A stretch of DNA of 64,000 bases from Sphingobium sp. CCH11-B1. GTDB lineage: Bacteria; Pseudomonadota; Alphaproteobacteria; Sphingomonadales; Sphingomonadaceae. Below, in pieces: positions 42,168 to 53,129 of the stretch. Position 1 is the stretch's first letter; each line of letters begins with the position of its first letter. The stretch lies in contig NZ_LSJY01000003.1 in the NCBI RefSeq assembly GCF_001556865.1, positions 20,719 through 84,718 of the forward strand. Reading direction: 5' to 3'. The translations under genes and the position numbers were made by a program. Under the pieces are notes generated by a model. That model was not told where the DNA came from. It worked only from the letters and a program-made list of their open reading frames with translations, and ran no database searches.

Positions 42168-43870
42168 TGGCCACGATCATCGTCCAGCCGGGCGGCCCGC
42201 GCGCCGGGCATCAACGAATCGATCTGACCGCGATCGCCCATAACCGGCTGATGCTCCTGCTGCTGATGTTCATGGGCATCACCGCCATCGTGATCTGCCG
42301 GCTCCTGTGGGTCGGCATTTTCGCGCATGGCGCATCGGGCGACGACGCCCTGTCCGGTTTCCTGCCGGCCCGCGCGGACATCGTCGATCGCAACGGCGTG
42401 CCGCTGGCGCGCACCATGGACGCCTATTCCATCGCGGTGCGCCCGTCGAAACTGATCGGCGAGCCCGCGGAGATCGCGCGCAAGCTGCACGAAATTTTCC
42501 CAGATGAGCCGCAGGCCGCCTTTTACAAGAAGCTGACCGGGCGCGGATGGGCCTATCTGCGCCGCCGCGCGCTGCCGGAGGAAGTCGCGGCGGTTAACGC
42601 GCTGGGCGAGATCGGCATCGAATTCCCGCGCGAGAAGGAGCGCCTCTATCCGCAGCGCACGTTGGCCGCGCACGTGCTGGGCTTCGCGCCCAACGCGGAG
42701 CGGCAGGGCGGCATGGGCGTGGAAGCGGCGTTCAACGACCGGCTGACCGATCCGGCGCAGCGCGGCCGGCCGTTCGCGCTTTCCATCGACAGCCGGGTGC
42801 AGGGCGCGCTGGAAAGCGAACTCTACGCGCAGCTAGTGCAAACCCGAGCCAAGGGCGCGGGTGGCATCATCATGGACGCCAATACGGGCGAGATCATCGC
42901 CATGGCGTCCCTGCCCGTATTCGACCCCAACAAGCTGCAGAATTATGCGGGCAAACGGTGCAGCGAATCGCCGCTCTGCAACCATATGGTGCAGGCCCGA
43001 TATGAACTGGGTTCGTCCTTCAAGCCGCTGTCGATCGCGGCGGCAATGGATGCGGGCGTGGTGACCTCCATGAGCAAGCGGTACGATGCGACCGCGCCGC
43101 TGCCGATCGGCGGCTTCCGCATCAAGGACGACCACCCTCTCGGCCGCTGGATCAACGTGCCCGAAATCCTGGTGCACAGCTCCAACATCGGCACTGCCCG
43201 CATCGCGGACGAAATGGGAGCGGCGCCGCTGCAGAAACTGTTCCGCAGCCTCGATTTCGACCAGCGTGCGCCGATCGAGTTCCATGAGCGCGCGGCCGGC
43301 CTGTGGCCGTCGAGCTGGGGCCGCATCACCAGCATGACGACATCCTACGGCCATGGCATCGCGATTACGCCGCTGCATCTGGCGGCGGCCTATGCCGCTC
43401 TGGTGAATGGCGGCATCTGGCGCCCGGCCACGGTTCGCAAGCTCGATCCCGATGCCGTGCCCGAAGGCCGCCGAGTCTTTTCCGCAGCCACCAGCGCGCG
43501 GATGCGCCAACTGTTGCGGATGATCGTGGCGGCGGGTACAGGGCGTAGCGCCGACGCCAAGGGATTCCGGGTGGGCGGCAAGACGGGTTCCGCCGAAAAG
43601 CCCCAGGAAGGGCGCTACAACAAGACTTCGCTGGTGACGACTTTCGCTTCTGCCTTCCCGATGGACAATCCCCGCTACGTCGTGGTCGCGATCATGGACG
43701 AGGCGACGGGCCAATATGGCCTGCGCACCGCCGCCTGGACCGCCGCGCCGGTGGTGAAGCGCGTGGTCGAGCGGGTCGGGCCTATGCTGGGCGTCATGCC
43801 GGACGAGCAGCGCGACGTCGACATCTCGGACCTCATGCCGCTGCTGCACGGCGACAAGGAGAAGGAATGA
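42167..43870 (+). CDS. ftsI: Peptidoglycan D,D-transpeptidase FtsI (PBP3)
   Basis: FtsI crosslinks septal peptidoglycan. The 567-residue protein has one N-terminal transmembrane helix (about residues 25-48), a pedestal domain with GFLPARADIVDRNG, and a class B PBP transpeptidase domain. The active Ser is S283 in the SSFK tetrad, with SSN in VHSSNIG and KTG in GGKTGSAEK. The start overlaps the ftsL stop by one base (TGATG) and murE overlaps its end by 4. Confidence 0.96.
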   Translation: MATIIVQPGGPRAGHQRIDLTAIAHNRLMLLLLMFMGITAIVICRLLWVGIFAHGASGDDALSGFLPARADIVDRNGVPLARTMDAYSIAVRPSKLIGEPAEIARKLHEIFPDEPQAAFYKKLTGRGWAYLRRRALPEEVAAVNALGEIGIEFPREKERLYPQRTLAAHVLGFAPNAERQGGMGVEAAFNDRLTDPAQRGRPFALSIDSRVQGALESELYAQLVQTRAKGAGGIIMDANTGEIIAMASLPVFDPNKLQNYAGKRCSESPLCNHMVQARYELGSSFKPLSIAAAMDAGVVTSMSKRYDATAPLPIGGFRIKDDHPLGRWINVPEILVHSSNIGTARIADEMGAAPLQKLFRSLDFDQRAPIEFHERAAGLWPSSWGRITSMTTSYGHGIAITPLHLAAAYAALVNGGIWRPATVRKLDPDAVPEGRRVFSAATSARMRQLLRMIVAAGTGRSADAKGFRVGGKTGSAEKPQEGRYNKTSLVTTFASAFPMDNPRYVVVAIMDEATGQYGLRTAAWTAAPVVKRVVERVGPMLGVMPDEQRDVDISDLMPLLHGDKEKE

Positions 43871-45312
43871 TGCGCCTCGGGTCGCTGGTCGAGGGGCTGG
43901 ACGTGGATCTGGCGGAAAGCGCGGGCCTCGATCCTTCCGTCACCGGTTTCGCCATCGATAATCGCAAGGTCGCGCCGGGCACCGTCTTCGGCGCGTTCCA
44001 GGGCCTGCGCGTCAATGGCGAGGATTATATCGCCGACGCGGTAAAGGCCGGCGCCGTGGCGGTCGTCGCCCGGCCGGAAGCGAAAGTGGAGGGCGCGCTC
44101 CATATCGCCCATGCCAATCCCCGCCGGCTCTTCGCGCGGATGGCCGCGCGCTATTTCGCGCCCTTTCCAGACGCCACGGTCGCCGTCACCGGCACCAACG
44201 GCAAGACCAGCACGGTGGAACTCACGCGCCAGCTATGGCGGATGCTGGGGCACAAGTCCGCCTCCATCGGGACGCTGGGCGTCACCACTTCCGTCGATCA
44301 GGTGTCCACCGGCCTGACCACGCCGGACATCGTCACCTTCCTCGCCAACATGTCGGGCCTGAAGCGCGAGGGGATCAGCCACGCCGCGTTCGAGGCGTCC
44401 AGCCACGGGCTCGATCAGTATCGCACCGAAGGGCTGCCGGTCGTCGCCGGGGCCTTCACCAACCTGTCGCGCGACCATCTCGACTATCATGGCGACATGG
44501 ACGCCTATTTCGATGCCAAGATGCGGCTGTTCGACGAAGTCGTGAACGCCGATGGCCATGCGGTCATCTGGGCGGACGACGCATGGTCCGACAAGGCGAT
44601 CCAGCGGGCTACGAAGCGGGGGCTTCGTGTGCTGAGCGTCGGGGTGCAGGGGCAGGCTTTGCGCCTTGCCAACCGCACCCCGACCCAGTTGGGCCAGACG
44701 CTGGAGGTCGAGGCGGATGGCAAGGCATACAAGGTCAACCTGCCGCTGATCGGCGCCTATCAGGCGGCGAACGCGCTGACGGCGGCGGGGCTGGTCATCG
44801 CGACGGGCGGGGAAACGGCGAAAGTGCTGGAACTGCTCGGCCGGGTGCAGCCGGTGCGCGGCCGGCTGGAACGTGCGGTCATCACGCGGGCCGGCGCGCC
44901 GGTCTATGTCGACTATGCCCACACCCCCGATGGCCTGCGCGCGGCGATAGAGGCGCTGCGGCCCCATACGCGCGGGCGGCTGATCACCCTGTTCGGCGCT
45001 GGTGGCGACCGCGATGCGGGCAAGCGTCCGCTGATGGGGAAGGTCGCGGCCGACCTGTCCGACCATGTGATCGTGACCGACGACAATCCCCGGTCGGAGG
45101 AACCTTCCGCCATCCGCGCCGCCGTGATGGCGGGAGCGCCGCAAGCGGAAGAGATTGGCGGCCGCCGCGCCGCCATCGCCGCCGCCATCGCGCAGGCGGG
45201 CGCGGACGACATCGTGCTGCTGGCGGGGAAAGGGCATGAACAGGGCCAGATCATCGGCGACCGGGTGCTGCCCTTTGACGACGTCACCGTCGCGCGGGAG
45301 TGCGCGGGTTGA
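43867..45312 (+). CDS. murE: UDP-MurNAc-tripeptide synthetase (meso-DAP adding)
   Basis: MurE adds the third amino acid to UDP-MurNAc-L-Ala-D-Glu. The 481-residue protein has the Mur ligase ATP loop VTGTNGKTSTVEL, the FEASSHGLDQYR region and YAHTPDGLRAAIEAL. The DNPRSEEP motif selects meso-diaminopimelate, so the wall is the usual Gram-negative type. murF begins within its stop (TGATG). Confidence 0.96.
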   Translation: MMRLGSLVEGLDVDLAESAGLDPSVTGFAIDNRKVAPGTVFGAFQGLRVNGEDYIADAVKAGAVAVVARPEAKVEGALHIAHANPRRLFARMAARYFAPFPDATVAVTGTNGKTSTVELTRQLWRMLGHKSASIGTLGVTTSVDQVSTGLTTPDIVTFLANMSGLKREGISHAAFEASSHGLDQYRTEGLPVVAGAFTNLSRDHLDYHGDMDAYFDAKMRLFDEVVNADGHAVIWADDAWSDKAIQRATKRGLRVLSVGVQGQALRLANRTPTQLGQTLEVEADGKAYKVNLPLIGAYQAANALTAAGLVIATGGETAKVLELLGRVQPVRGRLERAVITRAGAPVYVDYAHTPDGLRAAIEALRPHTRGRLITLFGAGGDRDAGKRPLMGKVAADLSDHVIVTDDNPRSEEPSAIRAAVMAGAPQAEEIGGRRAAIAAAIAQAGADDIVLLAGKGHEQGQIIGDRVLPFDDVTVARECAG

Positions 45313-46700
45313 TGGACCTTTGGACCTCGGCCGAAATCGCTGAAGCCACAGGCGGCGCCGCGTCGGCGCCGTTCGCCGTTTCGGGCGTCGCCTTCGACAG
45401 CCGGGAGGTTGGCCCCGGCGACCTGTTCGTCGCGATGAAGGGCGAGACGACCGACGGACACAGGTTCGTGGACAAGGCGTTCGGGCAGGGCGCGGCCGGC
45501 GCCATCGTCAGCGAGGCGGTCGATCATCCCCATATCCTCGTCCCCGACAGCGCCGCCGCGCTGCAGGCGCTGGGCATCGCATCGCGCAGGCGGATGCAGG
45601 GCAAGGTGATCGGCGTCACCGGATCGGTCGGCAAGACCGGCACGAAGGAAGCGCTGTTCCTGGCGCTGGACCGGGCCATGCCGGACGCGGCGCACCGGTC
45701 GGTCAAAAGCTACAACAACCATGTCGGCGTGCCTTTGAGCCTGGCGCGCATGCCGCGGACGAGCGCCTATGGCGTGTTCGAAATGGGCATGAACCATATA
45801 GGCGAACTGGCCGCTCTGACACGGCAGGTGCGGCCCCATGTCGCCATCGTCACCGCGATCGCGCCGGCCCATATCGAATTTTTCGGCACCGAGGAGAAGA
45901 TCGCGGAGGCGAAGGCCGAGATCTTCGAGGGGCTGGAGCCGGGCGGCACGGCGATCATCCCCTATGACAGCCCGCATGTCGCCACGCTTTACGGCAAGGC
46001 CGAGCGGCATGCCACGCACATCCTGACTTTCGGCATGAGCGAGGAGGCGGACGTTCGCGCGCTCGACGTGGTGCCCGCGCCCAATGGTGGCAGCATCGTC
46101 ACGGCGAAGCTGCCGCAGGCGGAAATCTGCTTCACCGTGGCCGCGCCGGGCGACCATTGGGTGTCGAACGCGCTGGCCGTGCTTGCGGCGGTGGAGGCGG
46201 TGGGCGGCGATCTGGCGGCGGCGGGCCTCGCGCTTGCGGAAATGCCCGGCCTTCCGGGAAGGGGCGCGCGCCGTATCCTGCCGGTGGAGGGCGGCGAAGC
46301 GCTGCTGATCGACGAAAGCTACAACGCCAATCCGTTGTCGATGGCGGCGACCCTGAAGCAACTGGGCCGCGAGAAGGCGGAGCGGCGCATCGCCATTCTC
46401 GGCGGAATGCGCGAACTTGGCGACCAGAGCGCCAGCCTCCACGCCGGCCTTGCCGAGCCGCTGGAGGGCGCGCAGGTCGACTATGCCATCCTCGTCGGCA
46501 AGGAGATGGAGCCGCTCGCCAGCGCCCTGGGCGGCGCGTTGCCGCACGCCCATGTGCCCGACACGGCGGCCGCCATCCCCCTTATCCAGACCGAAATGCG
46601 CGCGGGCGACGCGATCCTGGTCAAGGGCTCGAACGGGGTGGGTCTCTCCCGCCTCGTCGCCGCCCTTGCCGACGCCGCGCGCGACGGAGATATGAACTGA
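45312..46700 (+). CDS. murF: UDP-MurNAc-tripeptide--D-Ala-D-Ala ligase
   Basis: MurF adds D-Ala-D-Ala to complete the UDP-MurNAc-pentapeptide. From ATG 45312 it is 462 residues. The ATP loop is [15 protein letters not shown], with [25 protein letters not shown] and [15 protein letters not shown] as Mur ligase signatures. It takes the dipeptide made by DdlB, encoded later in the cluster. The start shares a base with the murE stop and the stop shares a base with the mraY start. Confidence 0.95.
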   Translation: MDLWTSAEIAEATGGAASAPFAVSGVAFDSREVGPGDLFVAMKGETTDGHRFVDKAFGQGAAGAIVSEAVDHPHILVPDSAAALQALGIASRRRMQGKVIGVTGSVGKTGTKEALFLALDRAMPDAAHRSVKSYNNHVGVPLSLARMPRTSAYGVFEMGMNHIGELAALTRQVRPHVAIVTAIAPAHIEFFGTEEKIAEAKAEIFEGLEPGGTAIIPYDSPHVATLYGKAERHATHILTFGMSEEADVRALDVVPAPNGGSIVTAKLPQAEICFTVAAPGDHWVSNALAVLAAVEAVGGDLAAAGLALAEMPGLPGRGARRILPVEGGEALLIDESYNANPLSMAATLKQLGREKAERRIAILGGMRELGDQSASLHAGLAEPLEGAQVDYAILVGKEMEPLASALGGALPHAHVPDTAAAIPLIQTEMRAGDAILVKGSNGVGLSRLVAALADAARDGDMN

Positions 46701-47773
46701 TGCTCTACTGGCTTGCCCAGACGCTTGATTTCGCGGGGGTGTTCAACCTCATCCGCTATTTGTCCTTCCGTGCGGGCGCGTCGATCGCGACCGCGCTGCT
46801 CATCGGCCTGCTGATCGGCCCGCGCTTCATCGGCTGGCTGCGCGTGCGGCAGGGCAAGGGCCAGCCGATCCGCGACGACGGCCCGCAAAGCCACCTCGCC
46901 AAGCGCGGCACGCCCACCATGGGCGGCCTCATGATCCTGACGTCGATGGTCGCGTCCGTGCTGCTGTGGATGGACCTTTCGTCCATCTATGTCTGGGCCT
47001 GCCTGTTCGTGACGTTGGGCTTTGGCGCGATCGGCTTCCTCGACGATTATGACAAGGTGACGAAGGCCAGCCACAAGGGGCTGTCGGGCAAGGCGCGGCT
47101 GGCCGCGGAGTTCGCGATAGCGGGGATCGCGGCGTGGATGATCGTGCACAGCCACGGCAACACCGCGCTCTACGTGCCCTTCTACAATGGTCCCGCCATC
47201 GAACTTGGCCCCTTCTATTTCTGCTTCGCCGCCTTCGTCATCGTCGCCTTCGGCAATGCGGTGAACCTTACGGACGGCCTCGATGGCCTGGCGACGATGC
47301 CGGTCATCATCGCCAGCCTCGCCTTCCTGCTGATCGTCTATCTGGTCGGCCGCGCGGATTTCGCCGAATATCTGGGCATCCCGCATGTGCCGGGCGCGGG
47401 AAACCTCGTCATCCTGTGCGGCGCGATCATCGGCGCGGGCCTTGCCTTCCTGTGGTTCAACGCGCCGCCCGCCGCCGTGTTCATGGGCGACACGGGATCG
47501 CTGGCGCTGGGCGGCACGATCGGCGTGATCGCGGTCACCGCACATCATGAGATCGTGCTGGGCATCATCGGCGGCCTCTTCGTCGTGGAGGCGCTGTCGG
47601 TCATCATCCAGGTCTTCTTCTACAAGCGTACTGGCAAGCGCGTGTTCAAGATGGCGCCCATCCACCATCATTTCGAACAGATGGGATGGGCCGAACCGAC
47701 CGTCGTGATCCGTTTCTGGATCATCGCCTTCGTGCTGGCGCTTGCCGGCCTCGCCACGCTGAAGCTGCGGTGA
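46700..47773 (+). CDS. mraY: Phospho-N-acetylmuramoyl-pentapeptide-transferase
   Basis: MraY moves phospho-MurNAc-pentapeptide to undecaprenyl phosphate, making lipid I in the inner membrane. The 357-residue protein has about ten spans, with [11 protein letters not shown], the catalytic LDDYDKV region, [13 protein letters not shown], and the HHHFE motif ([13 protein letters not shown]). The start at 46700 is fixed by its one-base overlap with murF. Confidence 0.97.
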   Translation: MLYWLAQTLDFAGVFNLIRYLSFRAGASIATALLIGLLIGPRFIGWLRVRQGKGQPIRDDGPQSHLAKRGTPTMGGLMILTSMVASVLLWMDLSSIYVWACLFVTLGFGAIGFLDDYDKVTKASHKGLSGKARLAAEFAIAGIAAWMIVHSHGNTALYVPFYNGPAIELGPFYFCFAAFVIVAFGNAVNLTDGLDGLATMPVIIASLAFLLIVYLVGRADFAEYLGIPHVPGAGNLVILCGAIIGAGLAFLWFNAPPAAVFMGDTGSLALGGTIGVIAVTAHHEIVLGIIGGLFVVEALSVIIQVFFYKRTGKRVFKMAPIHHHFEQMGWAEPTVVIRFWIIAFVLALAGLATLKLR

Positions 47774-47777
47774 GGGC

Positions 47778-49094
47778 ATGATCGTTTCCGAAGCCTTCCG
47801 GGGAAAGACCTATGCCGTCCTCGGCCTCGCCCGCTCCGGCCTCGCCACGGTCGAGACGCTGGTGGCGAGCGGCGCGCGCGTCGTCGCCTGGGACAGCCGC
47901 GAGGAAGCACGCGCGCTGGTCGAAGGAAAAGCCGAACTGGGCGACCCGATGGAGATCGACCTTGCCGGGTTCGATGGCATCGTCGTGTCGCCGGGCGTGC
48001 CGCTGAACCGCCACCCCATCGCGATGCGCGCGCGGATCGCGGGCGTGCCGATCATCGGCGACATCGAACTGTTCGCGCTCGCCCGCCCGACGCTCCCCCC
48101 GCACAAGGTCGTCGGCATCACCGGCACCAACGGCAAATCGACCACCACGGCGTTGATCCACCACATCATCGCGCAAGCCGGCCTGCCCACGGTGATGGGT
48201 GGCAATATCGGCCTGCCGATCCTCAGCCAGCCCCCGCTGGAGCCGAACCTCAAAGGCGCGGGCGTTTACGTGCTGGAACTCTCCAGCTACCAGATCGACC
48301 TGACCCGCAGCCTCGACTGCGACGTCGCGGTGCTGCTCAACATCACGCCCGATCATCTCGATCGCTATGACGGGTTTGCGGGTTATGTCGCGTCGAAAGC
48401 GCGATTGTTCGGGATGCAGTCGGCGGGCCATGTCGCGGTGATCGCGACGGAGGACGAACCGAGCCGGTCGATTGCCCGCGGCCTTCATCGGGAAGACGTG
48501 ACCCAAGTCGCCTCCACGGACATCGACCCGGCCGAACAGCTCGGTTGGCCCGCCTTGCAGGGGCCGCACAACGCGCAGAATGTGGCTGTCGCGGTCGCTG
48601 TCGCAAAGGCGCTTGGCATCGACGAGGCGACCATCGGCAATGCGCTCGCCAGCTACGCCTCGCTTCCCCACCGGATGCAGGCTGTGGGCACGCGCAACGG
48701 AGTCCTCTACGTCAACGACAGCAAGGCGACCAACCCCGCCTCCACCGCGCCCGCGCTCGCCGCCTGGCCCGCGAAGGATGGCAAGCCCCGCATCCACTGG
48801 ATCGTCGGCGGCCTTGCCAAGACCGACAATCTGGACGAATGCGCCCCGCACTTCGCCAACATCGCCCATGCCTATACCATCGGCGAAGCGGGGCATATGT
48901 TCGCCGATCTGCTGCGGCCGCATATGGCGGTCGACGACAGCGAGATGCTAAGCGCCGCCGTTCGCCGCGCCGCGCGCATCGCCCGGCCGGGCGAGGTCGT
49001 GCTGCTATCGCCGGCCTGCGCCAGTTTCGACCAGTTTCGCGATTTCGAAGCGCGCGGGGACGCCTTCGTTGCGGCGGTCGAGGCGCTGGAATAG
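47778..49094 (+). CDS. murD: UDP-N-acetylmuramoylalanine--D-glutamate ligase
   Basis: MurD adds D-glutamate to UDP-MurNAc-L-Ala. The 438-residue protein has the N-terminal UMP-binding fold (VLGLARSGLATVETL), the ATP loop GITGTNGKSTTTALI, LELSSYQID, NITPDHLDRY, and NDSKATNPASTAPAL before the C-terminal domain. It lies 4 bases after mraY and 24 bases before ftsW, in the standard dcw order. Confidence 0.96.
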   Translation: MIVSEAFRGKTYAVLGLARSGLATVETLVASGARVVAWDSREEARALVEGKAELGDPMEIDLAGFDGIVVSPGVPLNRHPIAMRARIAGVPIIGDIELFALARPTLPPHKVVGITGTNGKSTTTALIHHIIAQAGLPTVMGGNIGLPILSQPPLEPNLKGAGVYVLELSSYQIDLTRSLDCDVAVLLNITPDHLDRYDGFAGYVASKARLFGMQSAGHVAVIATEDEPSRSIARGLHREDVTQVASTDIDPAEQLGWPALQGPHNAQNVAVAVAVAKALGIDEATIGNALASYASLPHRMQAVGTRNGVLYVNDSKATNPASTAPALAAWPAKDGKPRIHWIVGGLAKTDNLDECAPHFANIAHAYTIGEAGHMFADLLRPHMAVDDSEMLSAAVRRAARIARPGEVVLLSPACASFDQFRDFEARGDAFVAAVEALE

Positions 49095-49118
49095 ACGAAG
49101 GGCGGCGGGGGCAGGCGC

Positions 49119-50345
49119 ATGAGCAGGGAAGGCGGAACAGGGATGTTCAGACCGGGCGAACTGGTGAGAGGCTTCAAGGGCCGCACCGTCCCGCGTGAGC
49201 GGACCGCGCTCGCCATCTGGTTCTGGGAGATCGACCGCGTTCTCCTGTCGCTGATCGTCACGCTGATGGCGATCGGCCTCGTCGCCGTCGCCGCTGCCTC
49301 GCCCGTGGCCGCGATCGACCGGTCGACCGCGACGGTCGCGGTCAATCCGCTCATCTATTTCTACCGCCAGCTCATGTGGGTGTTCCTGGGCCTGCCGATC
49401 ATGCTGGTCATCTCCATGCTGCCCCGGCCGCAGGCGCGGCGGCTGGCCATCTTCTTCTGCGCCTTCTTCTTCCTGATGCTGCTCGCCGTTCCGCTGCTCG
49501 GCAGCACGGTGAATGGCGCGAAGCGCTGGATCGACCTTCCCGGCTTCCGTTTCCAGCCGTCGGAATTCCTGAAGCCCGCCTATGTCGTGACCACGGCCTG
49601 GCTGTTGTCGCTGCGCGCGAAGGACAAGACGCTGCCGGTGATGCCGCTGACTGGCGCGATGACGCTGCTGATCGCGGCGGTCCTGATGCGCCAGCCCGAC
49701 TTCGGCCAGACGGTGATCTTCCTTGCCTGTTGGGGGTGCCTGCTGCTGCTGTCGGGGCTGGAGATGCGCTGGATCGCGATGCTGGGCGGCGCGGGCCTCG
49801 CGGGGCTGGTCGCGGTCTATATGTTCTACGAGAATGGCCGCCAGCGGATCAACGATTTCCTGGGCATCGGCGTCCAGATGGATACCGGGCCGGACCAGAC
49901 CGACCTTGCCTTCCGCACCATCACCCATGGCGGCTTCACCGGCGTCGGGCCGGGCGGCGGGCAGAACAAGTTCCGCCTGCCCGAAGCGCATACCGACTAT
50001 ATCTTCTCCGTCATCGGAGAGGAGTTCGGCCTGCTTGCCTGCATCGCCATCGCCTGCGTCTATCTCGCCATCGTCGTGCGCGTGCTGCTGCGCCTGCTGG
50101 ACGAGGAGGATAACTTCACCATCCTCGCCGCGGCGGGCCTCACGACCCAGTTCGGGTTGCAGGCGATCATCAACATGGGCGTCAATGCGCAGATTTTTCC
50201 GTCGAAGGGCATGACGCTGCCCTTTATCAGCTATGGCGGCTCCTCTATGCTGGCGCTTTGTATCGGCGTCGGCCTGCTGCTCGCATTCACGCGGCGCAAT
50301 CCCTTCATGGGTCGGCACACGGTCGTCAAATGGAGTGGTCGATGA
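49119..50345 (+). CDS. ftsW: Septal peptidoglycan polymerase FtsW
   Basis: FtsW is the SEDS-family glycosyltransferase that polymerises lipid II at the septum together with FtsI. The 408-residue protein has about ten transmembrane spans, with GSTVNGAKRWIDLPGFRFQPSEF and the extracellular QTDLAFRTITHGGFTGVGPG. It ends with the family block FPSKGMTLPFISYGGSSM. The start at 49119 (MSREGGTGMF) or at 49143 is possible. murG overlaps its stop by 4 bases. Confidence 0.95.
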   Translation: MSREGGTGMFRPGELVRGFKGRTVPRERTALAIWFWEIDRVLLSLIVTLMAIGLVAVAAASPVAAIDRSTATVAVNPLIYFYRQLMWVFLGLPIMLVISMLPRPQARRLAIFFCAFFFLMLLAVPLLGSTVNGAKRWIDLPGFRFQPSEFLKPAYVVTTAWLLSLRAKDKTLPVMPLTGAMTLLIAAVLMRQPDFGQTVIFLACWGCLLLLSGLEMRWIAMLGGAGLAGLVAVYMFYENGRQRINDFLGIGVQMDTGPDQTDLAFRTITHGGFTGVGPGGGQNKFRLPEAHTDYIFSVIGEEFGLLACIAIACVYLAIVVRVLLRLLDEEDNFTILAAAGLTTQFGLQAIINMGVNAQIFPSKGMTLPFISYGGSSMLALCIGVGLLLAFTRRNPFMGRHTVVKWSGR

Positions 50346-51508
50346 GCATTTCCCGTCACTTCGTCCTCGCCGCCGGGGGGACGGGGGGTCATATGATTCC
50401 CGCCCATGCCGTGGCGGAGGAATTGATGGCGCGCGGCCATCGCGTGGCGCTGGTCACCGATGAGCGCGGCGCGAAGATCCCGGGCATCTTCGAAACGGCG
50501 CAAGTGCATGTGATGCCGGCGGGCCGCATGACGAAAAACCCCATGAGCTGGCCAGGCGCGCTGAAGGCGATCCTCGCCGGCCGCGCCATGGCCCGCCGCC
50601 TCAACGAAACATTCCGCCCGACCGCCGTGGTCGGCTTTGGCGGCTATCCCGCCATGCCCGCGCTGCTTGGCGCGCTGGCGGACGGCGTCCCGACGGCGAT
50701 CCACGAACAAAATGCCGTGCTGGGCCGCGTCAACCGCCTGCTCGCCGGGCGGGTCAGCGCCATCGCCACCGCCTATCCCGACGTTCAGCGCCTCAAGGAC
50801 CGATATGCCGGCAAGGTGCATCTGGTCGGCAATCCGGTGCGCGAGGAAGTGAAGCAGCTGCGCGAGGAGGAATTTCCCGCGCTGACCGACGAAAGCGTGT
50901 TCCGCGTGCTGGTGATCGGCGGCAGCCAGGGCGCGACCATCCTGTCGAGCGTGGTGCCCGAGGGGCTGTCCATGCTGCCGATCGCGCTGCGCCGCCGCCT
51001 TCAGGTGACGCAGCAATGCCGCGCGGAGGACATTGAGCGCGTGCGGAAAGTCTATGCGGAAATGGAAATCCCCGCCGACCTCGCCACCTATTTCAACGAC
51101 GTGCCCGAAAAGCTTGGCTGGTCCCATCTGGTGATCGCGCGCGCGGGCGCATCGACGCTGGCGGAACTGACCTGCGCGGGCCGCCCGGCGATCCTCATCC
51201 CGCTGCCCAGCGCCATGGACGATCACCAGACCGCCAATGCGCGCGAAATGACCGACGCCGGCGGCGCGCGCACGATTCCACAGGCCCGCTTCACCGCGGT
51301 CGAACTCGCCAAGCAGATGCAGAAGATGGCGATGGAGCCGGGCGCTCTCCAGAACGCGGCGAAGCGCGCATGGAATTGCGGCCGCCCCAACGCCGCGCGC
51401 GACATGGCCGACCTGCTCGAAAGCATCGGCCACGCGCCGATCATGAATGACCCCGTCAAGGTCGGCCCCACGCCGACCACGCTCAATCTCCAGGGAGTTC
51501 CCGCATGA
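50342..51508 (+). CDS. murG: UDP-GlcNAc transferase MurG
   Basis: MurG adds GlcNAc to lipid I, giving lipid II. From ATG 50342 the protein is 388 residues with the [17 protein letters not shown] loop, [23 protein letters not shown] and the donor-binding [13 protein letters not shown]. It is peripheral on the inner membrane. Both ends overlap neighbours by 4 bases (ATGA), so ftsW, murG and murC are translationally coupled. Confidence 0.96.
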   Translation: MSISRHFVLAAGGTGGHMIPAHAVAEELMARGHRVALVTDERGAKIPGIFETAQVHVMPAGRMTKNPMSWPGALKAILAGRAMARRLNETFRPTAVVGFGGYPAMPALLGALADGVPTAIHEQNAVLGRVNRLLAGRVSAIATAYPDVQRLKDRYAGKVHLVGNPVREEVKQLREEEFPALTDESVFRVLVIGGSQGATILSSVVPEGLSMLPIALRRRLQVTQQCRAEDIERVRKVYAEMEIPADLATYFNDVPEKLGWSHLVIARAGASTLAELTCAGRPAILIPLPSAMDDHQTANAREMTDAGGARTIPQARFTAVELAKQMQKMAMEPGALQNAAKRAWNCGRPNAARDMADLLESIGHAPIMNDPVKVGPTPTTLNLQGVPA

Positions 51509-52932
51509 AGGGTGTCGGCACCGACATCGGCACGATCCATTTCATCGGCATCGGCGGCATCGGCATGTCCGGCATCGCCGAGGTGATGCATAATCTGGGC
51601 TATTCCGTGCAGGGGTCGGACATGGCCGAAGGCTATGTGATCGAAGGGCTGCGGAAAAAGGGCATCAAGGTGATGATCGGCCACAAGGCCGAAAATCTGG
51701 GCGACGCTGCCGTGGTCGTCACGTCGACCGCGATCAAGCGCGGCAACCCCGAAGTTGAGCTGGCGCTGGAGAACCGCATCCCCGTCATCCGCCGGGCGGA
51801 GATGCTGGCCGAACTGATGCGCCTCAAATCCACCGTCGCGGTGGCGGGCACGCATGGCAAAACCACCACGACCTCGATGGTCGCGGCGCTGCTCGATGCG
51901 GGCGGGGTGGACCCGACCGTCATCAACGGCGGCATCATCAACAGCTACGGTTCCAACGCGCGCCTGGGCAACAGCGACTGGATGGTGGTGGAGGCGGACG
52001 AGAGCGACGGCAGCTTCCTGCGGCTCGACGGCACATTGGCGGTGGTCACCAATATCGATCCCGAACATCTCGACCATTATGGCAGCTTCGACCGGGTCAA
52101 GGACGCCTTCGTCGAATTCGTCGGCAACGTGCCCTTTTATGGCGCGGCGATGCTCTGCCTCGACCATCCCGAAGTGCAGGCGATCCTGCCGCGCGTGCAG
52201 GACCGGCGGATCGTCACCTACGGCTTTTCCGCGCAGGCCGACATTCGTGGCGAGAATGTGCAGCCTATTCCCGGCGGCAACCGCTTCGACGTGCAGATCC
52301 GCGAACGTGACGGGTCGACCCGCCGGATCGAAGGGATCGAATTGCCGATGCCGGGCCGCCACAATGTGCTCAATGCCATGGCGGCGATCGGCGTGGCGTT
52401 GCAGATGGGCATCGACGACGCGACGATCCAGACCGGCTTCGCGAAGTTCGGCGGGGTGAAGCGCCGCTTCACCAAGGTCGGGGAAATCGCTGTCGACGGG
52501 GGCGTCGCCACGGTGATCGACGATTATGGCCACCACCCGGTGGAGATCAAGGCGGTGCTCGCCGCCGCGCGCGAGGGCGCGAAGGGGCGCGTCATCGCCG
52601 TGGTCCAGCCGCATCGCTTCACCCGGCTGCACGATCTGATGGACGAGTTCCAGCAGGCGTTCAACGACGCCGACATCGTCTATGCCGCGCCCGTCTATAC
52701 CGCAGGCGAGCAACCGATCGAAGGCGTGGACAGCGCCGCACTGGTCGCTGGCCTCAAGCGGCGCGGCCATCGCAACGCCGCGACCGTGGCGGATGCGGCC
52801 GATCTTGCCACGCACCTCGCCGCCGATATCCAGGCGGACGACATGGTCATCTGCCTGGGGGCGGGGGACATCACCAAATGGGCGGCGGGCCTTGCGTCCG
52901 CGGTCGCGGGAAAAGCGAAGGAAGCGGCCTGA
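51505..52932 (+). CDS. murC: UDP-N-acetylmuramate--L-alanine ligase
   Basis: MurC adds L-alanine to UDP-MurNAc, the first amino acid of the stem peptide. The 475-residue protein has [18 protein letters not shown], the ATP loop [38 protein letters not shown] and [15 protein letters not shown]. Its stop codon overlaps the start of a small uncharacterised gene by one base. Confidence 0.97.
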   Translation: MKGVGTDIGTIHFIGIGGIGMSGIAEVMHNLGYSVQGSDMAEGYVIEGLRKKGIKVMIGHKAENLGDAAVVVTSTAIKRGNPEVELALENRIPVIRRAEMLAELMRLKSTVAVAGTHGKTTTTSMVAALLDAGGVDPTVINGGIINSYGSNARLGNSDWMVVEADESDGSFLRLDGTLAVVTNIDPEHLDHYGSFDRVKDAFVEFVGNVPFYGAAMLCLDHPEVQAILPRVQDRRIVTYGFSAQADIRGENVQPIPGGNRFDVQIRERDGSTRRIEGIELPMPGRHNVLNAMAAIGVALQMGIDDATIQTGFAKFGGVKRRFTKVGEIAVDGGVATVIDDYGHHPVEIKAVLAAAREGAKGRVIAVVQPHRFTRLHDLMDEFQQAFNDADIVYAAPVYTAGEQPIEGVDSAALVAGLKRRGHRNAATVADAADLATHLAADIQADDMVICLGAGDITKWAAGLASAVAGKAKEAA

Positions 52933-53129
52933 TGTTCGAATTGTTCACCGTTGGTCTTGAGATGCAGAAGCGCATGATCGACGCGCAGATGAAGGGCATC
53001 GAAGTCGCGCGCGACATGGTCGAGGCGGCGCAGCGCCAGGTCGAGGTCGGCCGTGCCGCCGGTCAGGCGGGCGAAGCGAACATGCGTGCGATGAAGGGCT
53101 GGATGAACCTGTGGGGCTTTCGTTCTTGA
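52932..53129 (+). CDS. Uncharacterised dcw-cluster microprotein (65 aa)
   Basis: I do not recognise this protein. It reads [20 protein letters not shown] and continues as one long amphipathic, charged helix with Met, Gln, Ala and Val at regular spacing (VARDMVEAAQRQVEVGR), ending MKGWMNLWGFRS. No signal peptide or membrane span is visible; the texture recalls phasin-type helices. It starts on the murC stop (TGATG) and murB starts on its stop (TTGA), so it is translated as part of the cluster. E. coli has no gene at this position. Confidence 0.8.
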   Translation: MFELFTVGLEMQKRMIDAQMKGIEVARDMVEAAQRQVEVGRAAGQAGEANMRAMKGWMNLWGFRS

